Assembly (NCBI GenBank): GCA_034190945.1 | Contig: CM067223.1 | Location: 73,592,515-73,656,514, forward strand | Direction of reading: 5' to 3' | Length of the DNA: 64,000 bases | Source of the DNA: Octodonta nipae | Taxonomy: Eukaryota; Arthropoda; Insecta; Coleoptera; Chrysomelidae | Shown: positions 31,852 through 43,539 of the stretch, piece by piece | Position numbering within the stretch: the stretch's first letter is position 1 | Layout: the number at the start of each line of letters is the position of its first letter | Notes under the pieces: model-generated | The model's database searches: none | Told to the model about the DNA's origin: nothing | What the model saw: only the letters and a program-made list of their open reading frames with translations | Made by a program: the position numbers and the translations under genes

Positions 31852-34429
31852 ATTTTCAGATCAAGAACAGATACGGAATAAACAAATAAACACTGCAGTA
31901 CCCTTCATGAAAATGGAAACAAAATGGAATGTTGCTTTATTTAAATGTACCTTATGTCATTATGAAACCAAGCAAAAGGGAAATTTAAAAAAACATATTC
32001 TAAAACATAAAAGTTTATATGACGTTAAAACATTCAAATGTGTGGAATGTCCTTTTGAAACGAAACATAGAAAGAGCTTATACACACATCTTTTAAAACA
32101 CAACAGCGAAGTTCGTACTTTCAAGTGTGCTGAATGTTCTTATGAAACGAAACATAGCAGCAGCTTAAAAACACATGTTTTAAAACACAATAATTTAAAT
32201 GATGTTAATACATTTAAATGTATCGAATGCCCATATGAAACGAAATATAAGTCGAACGTAAAAAATCATATTTTAAAACGTCACAGTTATGGTAAAGTTA
32301 ACACGTTTAAATGTGCTAAATGTATTTATGAAACAATAGATAAGATGAACTTAAAAAAACATATTTTGAAACATAAAAGTTTATATGCCGTGAATACATT
32401 CAAATGTGACGAATGTCCTTTTGAAACGAAACACAAAAGAAACTTAAACGCACATGTTTTAAAGCACAAAAATTTATATGATGTAAATACTTTCAAATGT
32501 AACGAATGCCTTTTTGAAACGAAACATAAGAGCAGCTTAAAAACACATGTTTTAACACACAAAAATTTAAATGAAGTTAATACATTTAAATGTAACGAAT
32601 GCCCATATGAAACGAAATATAAGTCGAACCTAAAAAAACATGTTTTAAAACGTCACAGTTATAGTAAAGTTAACACGTTTAAATGTGCTGAATGTATTTA
32701 TGAAACAATTGATAAGATGAACTTAGAAAAACATATTTTGAAACATAAAAGTTTATATGCCGTGAATATATTCAAATGTGACGAATGTCCTTTTGAAACG
32801 AAACACAAAAGAAGCTTAAAAGCACATGTTTTAAAGCACAAAAATTTAAGCGAATGTCATATATTCAAGTGTTCTGAATGTTCTTATGAAACGAAACATA
32901 AGAAGAACTTAGGATCACATGTTTTAAAACACAAAAATTTAAATGATGTAAATACTTTCAAATGTAACGAATGCCTTTATGAAACGAAATATAAGAGAAG
33001 CTTAAAAACACATGTTTTAATACACAAAAATTTAAATGAAGTTAATACATTTAAATGTAACGAATGCCCATTTGAAACGAAATATACGGCTAACCTAAAA
33101 AATCATGTTTTAAAACGTCACAGTTATGGTAAAGTTAACACGTTTAAATGTGCTGAATGTATTTATGAAACAATTGATAAGATGAACTTAGAAAAACATA
33201 TTTTGAAACATAAAAGTTTATATGCCGTGAATATATTCAAATGTGACGAATGTCCTTTTGAAACGAAACACAAAAAAAGCTTAAAAGCACATGTTTTAAA
33301 GCACAAAAATTTAAGCGAATGTCATATATTCAAGTGTTCTGAATGTTCTTATGAAACGAAACATAAGAAGAACTTAGGATCACATGTTTTAAAACACAAA
33401 AATTTAAATGATGTAAATACTTTCAAATGTAACGAATGCCTTTATGAAACGAAATATAAGAGCAGCTTAAAAACACATGTTTTAATACACAAAAATTTAA
33501 ATGAAGTTAATACATTTAAATGTAACGAATGCCCATTTGAAACGAAATATACGGCTAACCTAAAAAATCATGTTTTAAAACGTCACAGTTATGGTAAAGT
33601 TAACACGTTTAAATGTGCTGAATGTATTTATGAAACAATTGATAAGATGAACTTAGAAAAACATATTTTGAAACATAAAAGTTTATATGCCGTGAATATA
33701 TTCAAATGTGACGAATGTCCTTTTGAAACGAAACACAAAAAAAGCTTAAAAGCACATGTTTTAAAGCACAAAAATTTAAGCGAATGTCATATATTCAAGT
33801 GTTCTGAATGTTCTTATGAAACGAAACATAAGAAGAACTTAGGATCACATGTTTTAAAACACAAAAATTTAAATGATGTAAATACTTTCAAATGTAACGA
33901 ATGCCTTTATGAAACGAAATATAAGAGCAGCTTAAAAACACATGTTTTAATACACAAAAATTTAAATGAAGTTAATACATTTAAATGTAACGAATGCCCA
34001 TTTGAAACGAAATATACGGCTAACCTAAAAAATCATGTTTTAAAACGTCACAGTTATGGTAAAGTTAACACGTTTAAATGTGCTGAATGTATTTATGAAA
34101 CAATAGATAAGGTGTACTTAAAAAATCATGTCTTGAAACATAAAAGTTTATATGCCGTTAATACATTCAAATGTGACGAATGTCCTTTTGAAACGAATCT
34201 CAAAAGAAGCTTAAAAGCACATGTTTTAAAACACCAAAATTTAAGCGAAGGTCATATATTTAAGTGTGCTGAATGTTCGTATGAAACGGAACATAAGAAC
34301 AACTTAAGATCACATGTTTTAAAACAGAAAAATTTATATGATTTAAATACATTCAAATGTAACGAATGCCCATATGAAACGAAATATAAGTGTAACCTAA
34401 AAAATCATGTTTTGAAACGTCACAGTTAA
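31852..34429 (+). CDS. C2H2 zinc-finger terminal exon 3, 27-finger array
   Basis: Phase-2 exon with leader FSDQEQIRNKQINTAVPF, then MKMETKWN. The open frame encodes 27 fingers of CX2CX12HX3H, with every fourth or fifth finger ending HX4H (HVLKRHSYGKVNTFKC). After eight individual fingers there are three consecutive copies of a five-finger, 155-residue module (465 bp at 32671, 33136 and 33601); the last two are practically identical. Finger 26 has its last His replaced by Gln (HVLKQ). The frame stops at TAA (34427-34429) where earlier modules have TAT (HSYGKV), and recognisable fingers continue in the same frame afterward. Probably a nuclear DNA-binding protein with an expandable array, or a partly decayed gene. 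Confidence 0.85.
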
Positions 34430-36275
34430 GGTAAAGTTAACACGTTTAAATCTGTTTATTGTATTTATGAAACAATAGATAAAGTGTACGTAAAAAATCA
34501 TGTCTTGAAACATAAAAGTTTATATGCCGTTAAATGTGACAAATGTCCCTTTGAAACGAAACGCAAAAGAAGCTTAAAAGCACATGTTTTAAAACACAAA
34601 AATTTAAGCGAAGGTGATATATTCAAGTATGCTGTATGTTCTTATGAAACGAAACATAAGAACAACTTAGGATCAGATATTTTAAAACACAAAAAATTAA
34701 ATGATGTAAATACTTTCAACTGTAACGAATGCCTTTATGAAACGAAATATAAGAGAAGCTTAAAAACACATGTTTTAATACACAAAAATTTAAATGAAGT
34801 TAATACATTTAAATGTAACGAATGCCCATTTGAAACGAAATATACGGCTAACCTAAAAAATCATGTTTTAAAACGTCACAGTTATGGTAAAGTTAACACG
34901 TTTAAATCTGTTTATTGTATTTATGAAACAATAGATAAAGTGTACGTAAAAAATCATGTCTTGAAACATAAAAGTTTATATGCCGTTAATACATTCAAAT
35001 GTGACGAATGTCCTTTTGAAACGAATCGCAAAAGAAGCTTAAAAGAACATGTTTTAAAACACCAAAATTTAAGCGAAGGTCATATATTCAAGTGTGCTGA
35101 ATGTTCTTATGAAACGAAACATAAGAACAACTTAAGATCACATGTTTTAAAACAGAAAAATTTATATGATTTAAATACATTCAAATGTAACGAATGCCCA
35201 TATGAAACGAAATATAAGTGTAACCTAAAAAATCATGTTTTGAAACGTCACAGTTAAGGTAAAGTTAACACGTTTAAATCTGTTTATTGTATTTATGAAA
35301 CAATAGATAAAGTGTACGTAAAAAATCATGTCTTGAAACAGAAAAGTTTATATGCCGTTAAATGTGACAAATGTCCCTTTGAAACGAAACGCAAAAGAAG
35401 CTTAAAAGCACATGTTTTAAAACACAAAAATTTAAGCGAAGGTGATATATTCAAGTATGCTGTATGTTCTTATGAAACGAAACATAAGAACAACTTAGGA
35501 TCAGATATTTTAAAACACAAAAAATTAAATGATGTAAATACATTCAAATATAACGATTGCCCTTATGAAGCTAATAAGGCAACCATCAAAATACATGTTT
35601 TAAAACATAAAAGTTATGGTAAAGTTAACATGTCATTTTGAAAGGAAACATAAGCAAAGCTTAAATAGACATCTTTTACAGCACAAACGTTTAAGCGAAG
35701 TTAATACTTTCAAATGTGCCGAATGTCCTTTTGAAACGAAACACAAAAGAAGCTTAAAAGCGCATGTTTTAAAGCACAAAAATTTAAGCGAAGGTCATAT
35801 ATTCAAGTGTGCTGAATGTTCTTATGAAACGAAACATAAGAACAACTTAGGATCACATGTTTTAAAACACAAAAATTTAAATGATGTAAATACATTCAAA
35901 TGTAACGATTGCCCTTATGAAGCTAATAAGGCAACCATCAAAATACATGTTTTAAAACATAAAAGTTATGGTAAAGTTAACATGTCATTTTGAAACGAAA
36001 CATAAGCAAAGCTTAAATAGACATCTTTTACAGCACAAACGTTTAAGCGAAGTTAATACTTTCAAATGTAACGAATGCCTTTATGAAACGAAATATAAGA
36101 GCAGCTTAAAAACACATGTTTTAATACACAAAAATTTAAATGAAGTTAATACATTTAAATGTAACGAATGCCCATATGAAACGAAATATAAGTCGAACCT
36201 AAAAAAACATGTTTTAAAACGTCACAGTTATGGTAAAGTTTAAATGTGCTGAATGTATTTATGAAACAATAGATA
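34430..36275 (+). pseudogene. Zinc-finger exon 3 continuation with stops and frameshifts
   Basis: The same frame continues past the first TAA through four-finger and five-finger modules to a second identical TAA at 35255-35257, then to 35641. There a deletion inside a finger (HKSYGKVNMSF*) shifts the frame; the same damaged finger recurs at 35993 and, in altered form, near 40220. A third lesion at 36239 deletes 8 bp (GTAAAG-TTTAAATG instead of GTTAACACGTTTAAATG). Modules repeat at 372 and 456 bp, together 828 bp. Several fingers lack a zinc ligand (FKYAVC, FKSVYC). It could only be translated with stop read-through, so pseudogene is preferred. Confidence 0.75.
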
Positions 36276-38110
36276 TTTTGAGTGATATAGCAAAAACCGT
36301 TAATCGTGCTAGAATAAATGTGTGCATAAATAACACTAAGAAAATTCGACAGGGTATTGCCGTTCATTGCCAGGATGATAAATCGCTGGAAGCGTTAAAA
36401 TTAATTAGCAATAAGATGGGAAATAAATATAAAATAGATGTTGCTTCTAAATATAATCCAAGGTTGAAAGTATGGGACGTTCGCTTGGATGGTTTGGATA
36501 CTCCCGAGCAAATTCTAAGCAATATCTTGAAGTTGAATGATATATCTGAAGCTGATTTTTCACAGTTGAAATACGTTACCAAACTGCATTATCTACATGA
36601 GACTAATATCGTGGTTGAAGTATCACCGGCATTGCGTAAACTTTTGTTGCAAAAAAGTTTCATTTTTGTTGGTTGGAATAAGTGCAAAGTTACCGATTAC
36701 TTGCGAATTATTAAATGTCAAAAGTGTTGTGTTTATGGTCATATTGAAAAAGACTGTAAGGAAGACCGTACGACTTGTCCCAAATGCGCAGATGGTCATT
36801 GTTTTAGAGACTGTAGGTCTGATACAACGAATTGTATGAATTGTACTAGGCATAATAGTCATATTAGTAATAAGATACATAAAAAATTACCCACCGATCA
36901 CAAGGCTACTGATAAAAATTTTACTGTGTTTCAAAATTACGTATTGAAACTTAAGTCTAAAATTAATTATCAACATTCTTTTTATCTTTCTTTTTTTGTG
37001 GCTAAAGATACATATTCATTGTTAAATATCGCCAATTTAAATGTACTTTATTTATTGCCTAGTTTTGGTGAATTTTGTTATCAAGTAACGGATAAGTTTG
37101 ATATTGTGGGTGTGTCGGAGACCTGGTTGAGTTGGGCTATACCATCTAATGCTGTTTCATTGCCTGCCTACACTCTGTATAGAAAGGACAGACTCGACAG
37201 GGTTGGTGGTGGTGTGGGCGTTTATCTAAGATCTACAATTTCTTCTAGTGTTATCGATATCCAAGAGGAAGTAAGCTTTGAAATTATTCTCTTGAAACTG
37301 AAAATAAATTGTTATAGCCTTGCTGTCCTAATGATTTACAGGCCCCCAAATACTAGAGTTTCTGATTTTTTAGAATTTTTTGAAAATCGTATTCCTCATT
37401 TATTGTCATGATATGATCATTCCATAATAATGGGTGACATTAATATTGACATGCTTAAGCCAAATTCATTAATTAACTTATTCCGCGCCTATGGATATAC
37501 CCAACTTGTAAATGAGCCTACGCGTATGACTGATACATCATCTACATGCCTGGATGCCATATCTGTTAGTTCTAAAGAAATCTGCACGGTTAGCGGCACT
37601 ATGGCGTCAAGTATTAGTGATCATAATTTTATGCCATTTGCTACTCTAGATATGCAGATTAAATACTGCAAGCAAAAAATTATCAAAATTCGCGATTACA
37701 AGTATTTTCAATTTGGACTTTTTCAAAATGACTTGCAAATTATTCCTTGGGACGACCTGTTTTATATAAATGACATAAATGAAAAATTACTTTTCCTGGA
37801 AAAACATATAAGGATTCTTTTTAATATGCATGCGCCTTTTAAGGAAATTAGAGTTAGCAAGAGGCGGGCTCCATGGTTAACGGATAACTTAAAATTAATT
37901 CTTAAAGAAAGAGATAAAGCACTTACTAAATACAAACAAACTAAAACTACAGAAAATTGGAATATTTACAAGGATAGACGTAACTTTGCCCTTGCGTCCA
38001 TAAGAAGAGAAAGGGCAGCCTACCTAAAACGATTAGAGGCTGATAAAACTGGAAATAAACTTTGGAAGGGCCTAAATGATTTCAACATTAAAACAACTAA
38101 TAACTCCTAA
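36276..38110 (+). pseudogene. Non-LTR ORF1 C-terminus and APE endonuclease
   Basis: ORF1 remnant with three Cys/His-rich knuckles (CQKCCVYGHIEKDC, CPKCADGHCFRDC, CMNCTRHNSHIS...), an RNA-binding Gag-like protein. In the same open frame follows an apurinic-type endonuclease: NIANLNV, FDIVGVSETWLS (catalytic Glu), GGGVGVYLRS, YRPPN, then an in-frame TGA at 37409-37411, MGDINIDM (Asp/Asn) and SSISDHNF (SDH). The endonuclease would nick target DNA to prime reverse transcription. ORF1 and endonuclease in one frame without an ORF2 start suggests a deletion joined them. By chance the host frame from 36230 runs in with it (MVKFKCAECIYETID/ILSDIAK). Confidence 0.8.
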
Positions 38111-39146
38111 CCTCTGTCAGCCTAATACGATTAATGATGATTACTTTAGCATTATAAGCATTTTTGGGAAGTCAAATGCATGTGTTAATAAAGTAAATTA
38201 TTATCATAACCGTAAGTTTTCTAACAACTTCTTGAATTTTTTTCTTGTGGGCAGAACCACTGTACAAAACATCATTAACAATATAAGGTCCAATGCTGCT
38301 GGTACGGATGGCATTACTTTAGATATGTTACGTTTTTGTCAGCGGACAATTTTGGATCATATTACAAACATAGTCAACAGTTGCTTGGAGGTAGGCTACT
38401 TCCCTAGATCTTGGCGTGAATCAATAGTGACTCCTATTCCGAAATTACACAATCCAAAAACTGTACAGGATTTACGACCTATAAGTCTTCTGCCAATAAT
38501 TTCAAAGGTGGTGGAAAGAGTGGTATATGCCCAATTAATCAATTATCTATGTGAATCAAATATCTTACCTGCTCATCAGTCTGGATTTAGGAAAGGGCAC
38601 AGTACTGCAAGTATTCTTTTGAATAGCACCGATAACATAATTCGAAAATTAGATAAAAAATTAGCAGTTATATTGATTGCACTGGACTACTCTAAGGCTT
38701 TTGATGTAATCGATCACGAACTACTTGTTGCTAAATTGAGTTACTTTGGTTGCGATGATGTTGTTGTGTCATTTTTTAAATCTTACTTGTGGAAGCGTTC
38801 GCAACGTGTGCTCATTTTAAATGATTATTCGGACTCAAAATATATAACATCAGGTGTGCCACAAGGCTCCATACTTGGGCCACTTTTGTTTTTAATCTAT
38901 ACAGCTGATCTTCCGAGTGTGACAACTAGTTCTGAAATTCACATGTATGCTGATGATACACAGGTTGTCCACTTTTTCGATCTTCGAGATTTGCAATTAG
39001 CCACACAAATTATAAATTCAGACTTACTGAAGCTTATGCAGTTTTCAAAAGACCATAATTTGCATATAAATCCCGATAAAACTAAACTTTTACTTTTCGC
39101 TAGCCGAAATCAACGTCGTAACATTAAAAGTAATCTATCTAGATAA
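38076..39146 (+). CDS. Non-LTR reverse transcriptase domain
   Basis: 356-codon open frame with the RT blocks in order: NAAGTDGITLDML, WRESIVTPIPK, LRPISLLPIISKVVERV, HQSGFRKGHST, LIALDYSKAFDVIDHELL, SGVPQGSILGPLLFLIY, and the catalytic MYADDTQ, followed by LHINPDKTKLLLF. The polymerase triad (Asp in DYSKAFD and two Asp in YADD) is intact. The preceding endonuclease is in another frame (+/-1), so the full ORF2 is broken. YSKAFDVIDHELLVAKL and the tetranucleotide tail favour the CR1/Jockey group. Confidence 0.85.
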   Translation: MISTLKQLITPNLCQPNTINDDYFSIISIFGKSNACVNKVNYYHNRKFSNNFLNFFLVGRTTVQNIINNIRSNAAGTDGITLDMLRFCQRTILDHITNIVNSCLEVGYFPRSWRESIVTPIPKLHNPKTVQDLRPISLLPIISKVVERVVYAQLINYLCESNILPAHQSGFRKGHSTASILLNSTDNIIRKLDKKLAVILIALDYSKAFDVIDHELLVAKLSYFGCDDVVVSFFKSYLWKRSQRVLILNDYSDSKYITSGVPQGSILGPLLFLIYTADLPSVTTSSEIHMYADDTQVVHFFDLRDLQLATQIINSDLLKLMQFSKDHNLHINPDKTKLLLFASRNQRRNIKSNLSR

Positions 39147-39314
39147 CGCTGCTCTTGAGTTATCAGGCAGTGTAAAGAATTTGAGTTTAATTGTTAGCGA
39201 CATACTGAAAAAATGTTACTTGCGATTGCGCATGCTTTATATTCACAAACATATTTTAAGTTTGAACTTGAGGAAAAAATTATCAGCGTCCCTAGTTATT
39301 TCAGTAATTAATTA

Positions 39315-39758
39315 TTGCTTAATTGTATATTACCGTGCTTGGATAGATATTCTCAGTATCGACTGCAGCGAATACAAAATACATGTTGCCGTTTTGTTAA
39401 CAATTTGGGGAAATATGAGCATGTAATTGAACCGTTATACCGACTTAAGTGGCTGAAAATTACCCAAACGTTTAAGCTTCATTTTATGGTGTTTTTATAC
39501 CGTTTATTTAAATCCCACATACCTGTCTATTTATTTGAGAAACTGATATACAGAAACTCAATTCATAACCGCTATATTAGGTTTAATAATCTTACTATGC
39601 CCCATCACTCCACCGCCTTGTTTGAGCGTTCTTTTACTTATCAGGCTGTCCATTTTAAAATATGTTTAAGCCCTATTTTGACAGGTCTCTTTTTGCTTAT
39701 AGGAGTGAATATAAGAAATTATTTTTGGAACAATTTGCTGTTTAACGATTGTAATTAG
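39315..39758 (+). pseudogene. C-terminal part of non-LTR ORF2
   Basis: Separate frame after the RT, with LQRIQNTCCRFVNNL and EPLYRLKWLKI, the post-RT region conserved in CR1/Jockey-like ORF2 (matching in style the relic at 44866-45290). At least one frameshift separates it from the RT frame. Confidence 0.6.
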
Positions 39759-39891
39759 TTTTAGTATAAGTGGTTGTAAACTGGAAGGTTAAGAGTTAAA
39801 GAATAGCTTGTAGCTAATCTTCGCCTCCCCAGGGCAAAATATATTTGTAATTTCCTGAATAAAGACGATTTATTTATTTATTTATTTATTT

Positions 39892-40443
39892 ATAGATAAA
39901 GTGTACTTAAAAAATCATGTCTTGAAACACCAAAGTTTATATGCCGTTAATACATTCAAATGTGACGAATGTCCTTTTGAAACGAAACGCAAAAGAAGCT
40001 TAAAAGCACATGTTTTAAAGCACAAAAATTTAAGCGAATGTCATATAATCAAGTGTGCTGAATGTTCTTATGAAACAAAACATAAGAACAACTTAGGATC
40101 ACATGTTTTAAAACACAAAAATTTAAATGATGTAAATATATTCAAATGTAACCAATGCCCTTATGAAGCGAATCATAAGGTAACCATCAGAATACATGTT
40201 TTAAAACTAAAAGTTATGGTAAAGTTAACATGTCCTTTTGAAACGAAACATAAACAAAGCTTAAATAGACATCTTTTACAGCACAAACGTTTAAGCAAAG
40301 TTAATATTTTCAAATGTGCCGAATGTCCTTTTGAAACGAAACATAAGGAATGTTTAAAAAAACATGTTTTAAAACTCAAAATTTTAAATAATTTCAATAA
40401 TACAAATGCTACGAATGTTTTTATGAATAGAAACTCTAGGTGA
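39892..40443 (+). pseudogene. 3' end of zinc-finger exon 3 beyond the insertion
   Basis: Resumes the finger interrupted at 36275 (DKVYLKNHVLKH) and continues for about five fingers plus the damaged one at 40206-40240 (KLKVMVKLTCPFETKHKQ). It ends with the tail LNNFNNTNATNVFMNRN and TGA, homologous to the tail of exon 2. Because upstream parts have stops, this is classed as pseudogenic although its own 180-codon frame is open. Confidence 0.75.
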
Positions 40444-40929
40444 ACATAAAAACACATATTTTAATAAAGTAAAAGCATAGTAAAGATGACACTTTTAAAT
40501 GTCCTTATGAGAAGAAACAACGGGAATTAAAAAAAAACATGCTTTAAAAGAAAAGTTAATAAAATATTACAGGGAAGCGCACAACGAAACTTGACTGGAA
40601 TACCGGAGCGGACACCACTTATGGGTTTACATTAGAGCGGTGAGACGGACCATAAAGAACTTGAGCTTCTTTTCTGATTTCGATGGCAATCCGTTTTGGT
40701 TAGATTACAACCAGACTCAGGTTCCCCCTCTCCAGTCCATTGTTACTTCCCGGTCCCATTTAGGGTATTTTGCAGCAGTCGCAATTGTAAATACATCATA
40801 AATAAATAAAAATTGAATAAATATGAGATGTTTTCACTAAAATCGGTTTTCTTTACCCATCTTCAGCATTCGTTCAACTTTTTGCAGTTAAATTCATAAA
40901 AAAATGTGTGAAATTGGCTGTACTGAATT
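40444..40929. other. Exon 3 downstream flank with a GC-richer patch
   Basis: 40444-40560 matches the decayed tail after exon 2. 40570-40810 is less AT-rich than its neighbours and contains a 67-residue stretch without stop (…LSFFSDFDGNPFWLDYNQTQ…) that I do not recognise; it may be a transposable-element remnant. Nothing else supported. Confidence 0.3.
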
Positions 40930-42105
40930 CGTTTCTTCTAAAGTCATTATTACAACTTCGAATTGGGGATCAGTGAGTAAATATACATGGAGGGAGCCTT
41001 AGCGTTAAAAGTTGAGACGATATCGAAAATAGGTTGGCGCCTAACGACCTTCACTCAAATTTACATGGTAGATTTTCCATAATTGCCAGGTTGCATTTTT
41101 TCATGCGTTCTTAAGATTCAACTAAGCTTCAAACTCATAATTTATCTTTCATTTAATTTTAAATTTTTATTTAGTCAATGTTATAAATTAACCATGGAAT
41201 ATTAATCATTTACAATTATTCAACAATTCATTTGTACTATTTTAAATTAAAAGAATATATTCCCTTGGAAGATTTGTTATACTTAGGTATTCAATAACAC
41301 ACAATTTTATAATTTAGATAATACATAATGTTTAACAATTATATTTTAGTTGAATGTTGAAAATTAATACTAATTAAAAACCTTTTTAAAGTACCAAATT
41401 AATAACTAAAACTAATGTAGCCTTGGTCAAATCTTGATTTTACTCAGTTAATCGGATTTGATTTTCGCAACATTTAAATGTGAATATACAATTAATATTT
41501 TCTCAAAATAATTGAGAACAAAACAATAATTATGAACAACCTTGAAACTTCACTTTGTTAACCTTGAACAATATATATTAAAAAAATAGATGACCAACAA
41601 ACCTATGAAAACTCAATTATTTAGTATCCTTACTATTGTCTTGTCGCTGACCGACACTTTTTACACGACACCTTCGAACCATCATGAAAACAATGTGATA
41701 AAGAAAAAATGTAAAGAATAAGTTATAAGAACGTTTCTTAGAGAAAACTAGATGAATACTAAATCAAAAATTGTTAAATTCAATTAGTATTTATCTCTAT
41801 GAACACCAATTAGCAAATTAATGTCCTGGGTTTTCAAGCTAATAAATCGGAAATGTGATAATCATAAAGATACTACCTGACCAGTCAATGTCTGTTAAAA
41901 GTGAACCAATTGATATTATATACAATATACAAGAAGTATGTGTACAGTAAAATCACATAATTTACTTCCAATTTGAATTCAATAGGGCTCAGGTAGATAA
42001 TATCTTCATAAATGCCGGGATTATCGTTTATTACCTTAAAAACCCAGACTATTAAAAGTAATTTGCATATGCTACATTTAAAGAAATACATAAATTGCAA
42101 ACTAT
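40930..42105. repeat. Duplicated block beta, copy 2 (with alpha edge)
   Basis: GGAGGGAGCCTTAGCGTTAA at 40990-41010 is the empty site of the Harbinger-like insertion at 21160. After it 41006-41720 matches 22972-23610, and 41845-42100 matches 24541-24760. Same order and orientation as copy 1, downstream of a zinc-finger exon. Non-coding. Confidence 0.65.
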
Positions 42106-42399
42106 GAGAATCAAATTGATAAAAACAGTAACAATACAAAAATAATGTGGAAGACTTTAAAAAATCTAGTTAATAAGACACAAAATAAAGATGAGTTAGA
42201 ATCAGTTTTTTCCCAAATATCCAAGATATCCTTGCTGCTGGACGTGAAAGTAATATTGCTGAAAATTTTAACAAAAATTTTGTTATCACTATTATAGACA
42301 TTAGGAACTCCGATTCTGTACCCAAATGAAATATCCAATGTAACAAAAAGTATGAGTCACTTTAAATTACTGAGTCTAACTGATCTATGTGATGTAGTC

Positions 42400-43195
42400 A
42401 ATCAAATCGGCAATTTATACTATTAGTATGATGTATTAAATGAAAAATTCATGAAATTTACATTCCAGACAGTAAAAAAGGAATCTTTCCCGATTCGTTG
42501 AAAGCAAGTACAGTTGTTACTGTTCCAAAAGTTAAAAATACTAAAGAACCTTCGACCTATCAACACACTACCAGGAGTTGAAAAAAAATCTCGAAAGAGC
42601 TGTATATAATCAATTAATTAAATACTTTGAAAAAATAATATAATGTTTAAATATTAGTCTGGTTTTAGAACGAAACACTCTTGTGAAACTTCATTGCAAT
42701 TAACAATATCACAATGGAAAAAAATATAGATAGAACATTTATACAGTGACAGTCTTCTTGGATTTCAAAAGAGCATTCGAATTCATCGATAGGCAAATTT
42801 TACTGTCTAAATTAAAACATGGTATCAAAGGTATTGTGTTAAACTGCCATTTATGACACCAACTTAAATGATGCATTAAAAAAAATGAACGTGGAACTGG
42901 AACAAATAGAGAAATATCTTAATCAAAATAAAATAAAGATAAATATAAATAAAGATAAATATAAATAAATCGAAAGCTCTCATCATATAAAATAAATACA
43001 AATATGAAAATTAAAAACATTTTACAGAACATAAAATCAGGATTTACAATGACAAAATTCAATTTGGAAAAAGTATTACATGTTTAGACTTAGTAATTGA
43101 CACAAACTTGAACTTCAAGGAACATTTTTCATATTTGAAGAAAAAGATTATCAAAATAAAACATTTAAAAAATATATATATAACCGACTTCTACC
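42400..43195 (+). pseudogene. Decayed non-LTR reverse transcriptase, first part
   Basis: RT blocks readable across many frameshifts: FPDSLKASTVVTVPKVKN, SGFRTKHSCETSLQLT, FLDFKRAFEFIDRQILLSKLKHGIKG, then after a gap LNDALKKMNVELEQIEKYLNQNKIKIN and ITCLDLVIDTNLNFKEHFSYLK. The YADD region is lost. Its continuation is at 44866-45290; the 1.65 kb between are later insertions. Confidence 0.65.
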
Positions 43196-43264
43196 TATAA
43201 CTAAAAAGCTAAAAATAATTATAACAAAATACAACTCTAGCAAATAAATAACACATTCAATGTT

Positions 43265-43510
43265 GTTAGGTACCTACCCAGGAAGTAAAAAATTTAAATA
43301 TTAAAAGGTGCTCATTCTGTACAAATTAATTACCTACCAATCTAGTATATTTTTGAAGCCCGTGCCAAGCAAATCTAAATCCTTCATTGCATACTTATCT
43401 ACTAATTCATCAAACTTGATAGTTGCTTGGCACCGACTTCAAAAATATACTAGATTGGTAGGTAATTAATTTGTACAGAATGAGCACCTTTTAATATTTT
43501 CATTCACGGA
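43265..43510. repeat. Long near-perfect inverted repeat
   Basis: Arms 43296-43375 and 43421-43497 (about 77 nt, nearly perfect complementarity; e.g. GGTGCTCATTCTGTACAAAT and its complement) separated by 45 nt containing TTCATTGCATACTTATCTAC. It would form a strong hairpin. It is inside the split non-LTR relic. Confidence 0.8.
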
Positions 43511-43539
43511 CAAGCATAAATTTGTTAGCTGCCTTCTGT

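Larger units (their letters stand above)
36276..39891 (+). mobile_element. Non-LTR retrotransposon (CR1/Jockey-like) inserted in zinc-finger exon 3
   Basis: Interrupts a finger of the array: host sequence GAAACAATAGATA precedes it and ATAGATAAAGTGTAC follows, giving the 7-bp target duplication ATAGATA (36269-36275 and 39892-39898). The 3' end has a polyadenylation-like AATAAA (39858-39863) and a TTTA tetranucleotide tail, as in CR1-like elements. It is 5'-truncated inside ORF1 and carries endonuclease and reverse transcriptase with a stop and frameshifts. Same strand as the host exon. Confidence 0.88.

Noticed and set aside
32326..32562. Minus-strand frame rich in Cys and Phe
   Set aside because: Antisense of zinc-finger codons, an expected shadow.
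33136..34065. Reading the regular 465-bp repeats as a CRISPR array or satellite
   Set aside because: The repeats are coding zinc-finger modules with no unique spacers, in an intron-bearing eukaryotic genome.
40610..40812. Short open stretch with DFDGNPFWLDYNQTQ
   Set aside because: No splice signals, start or recognisable family; listed only as a GC-richer patch.
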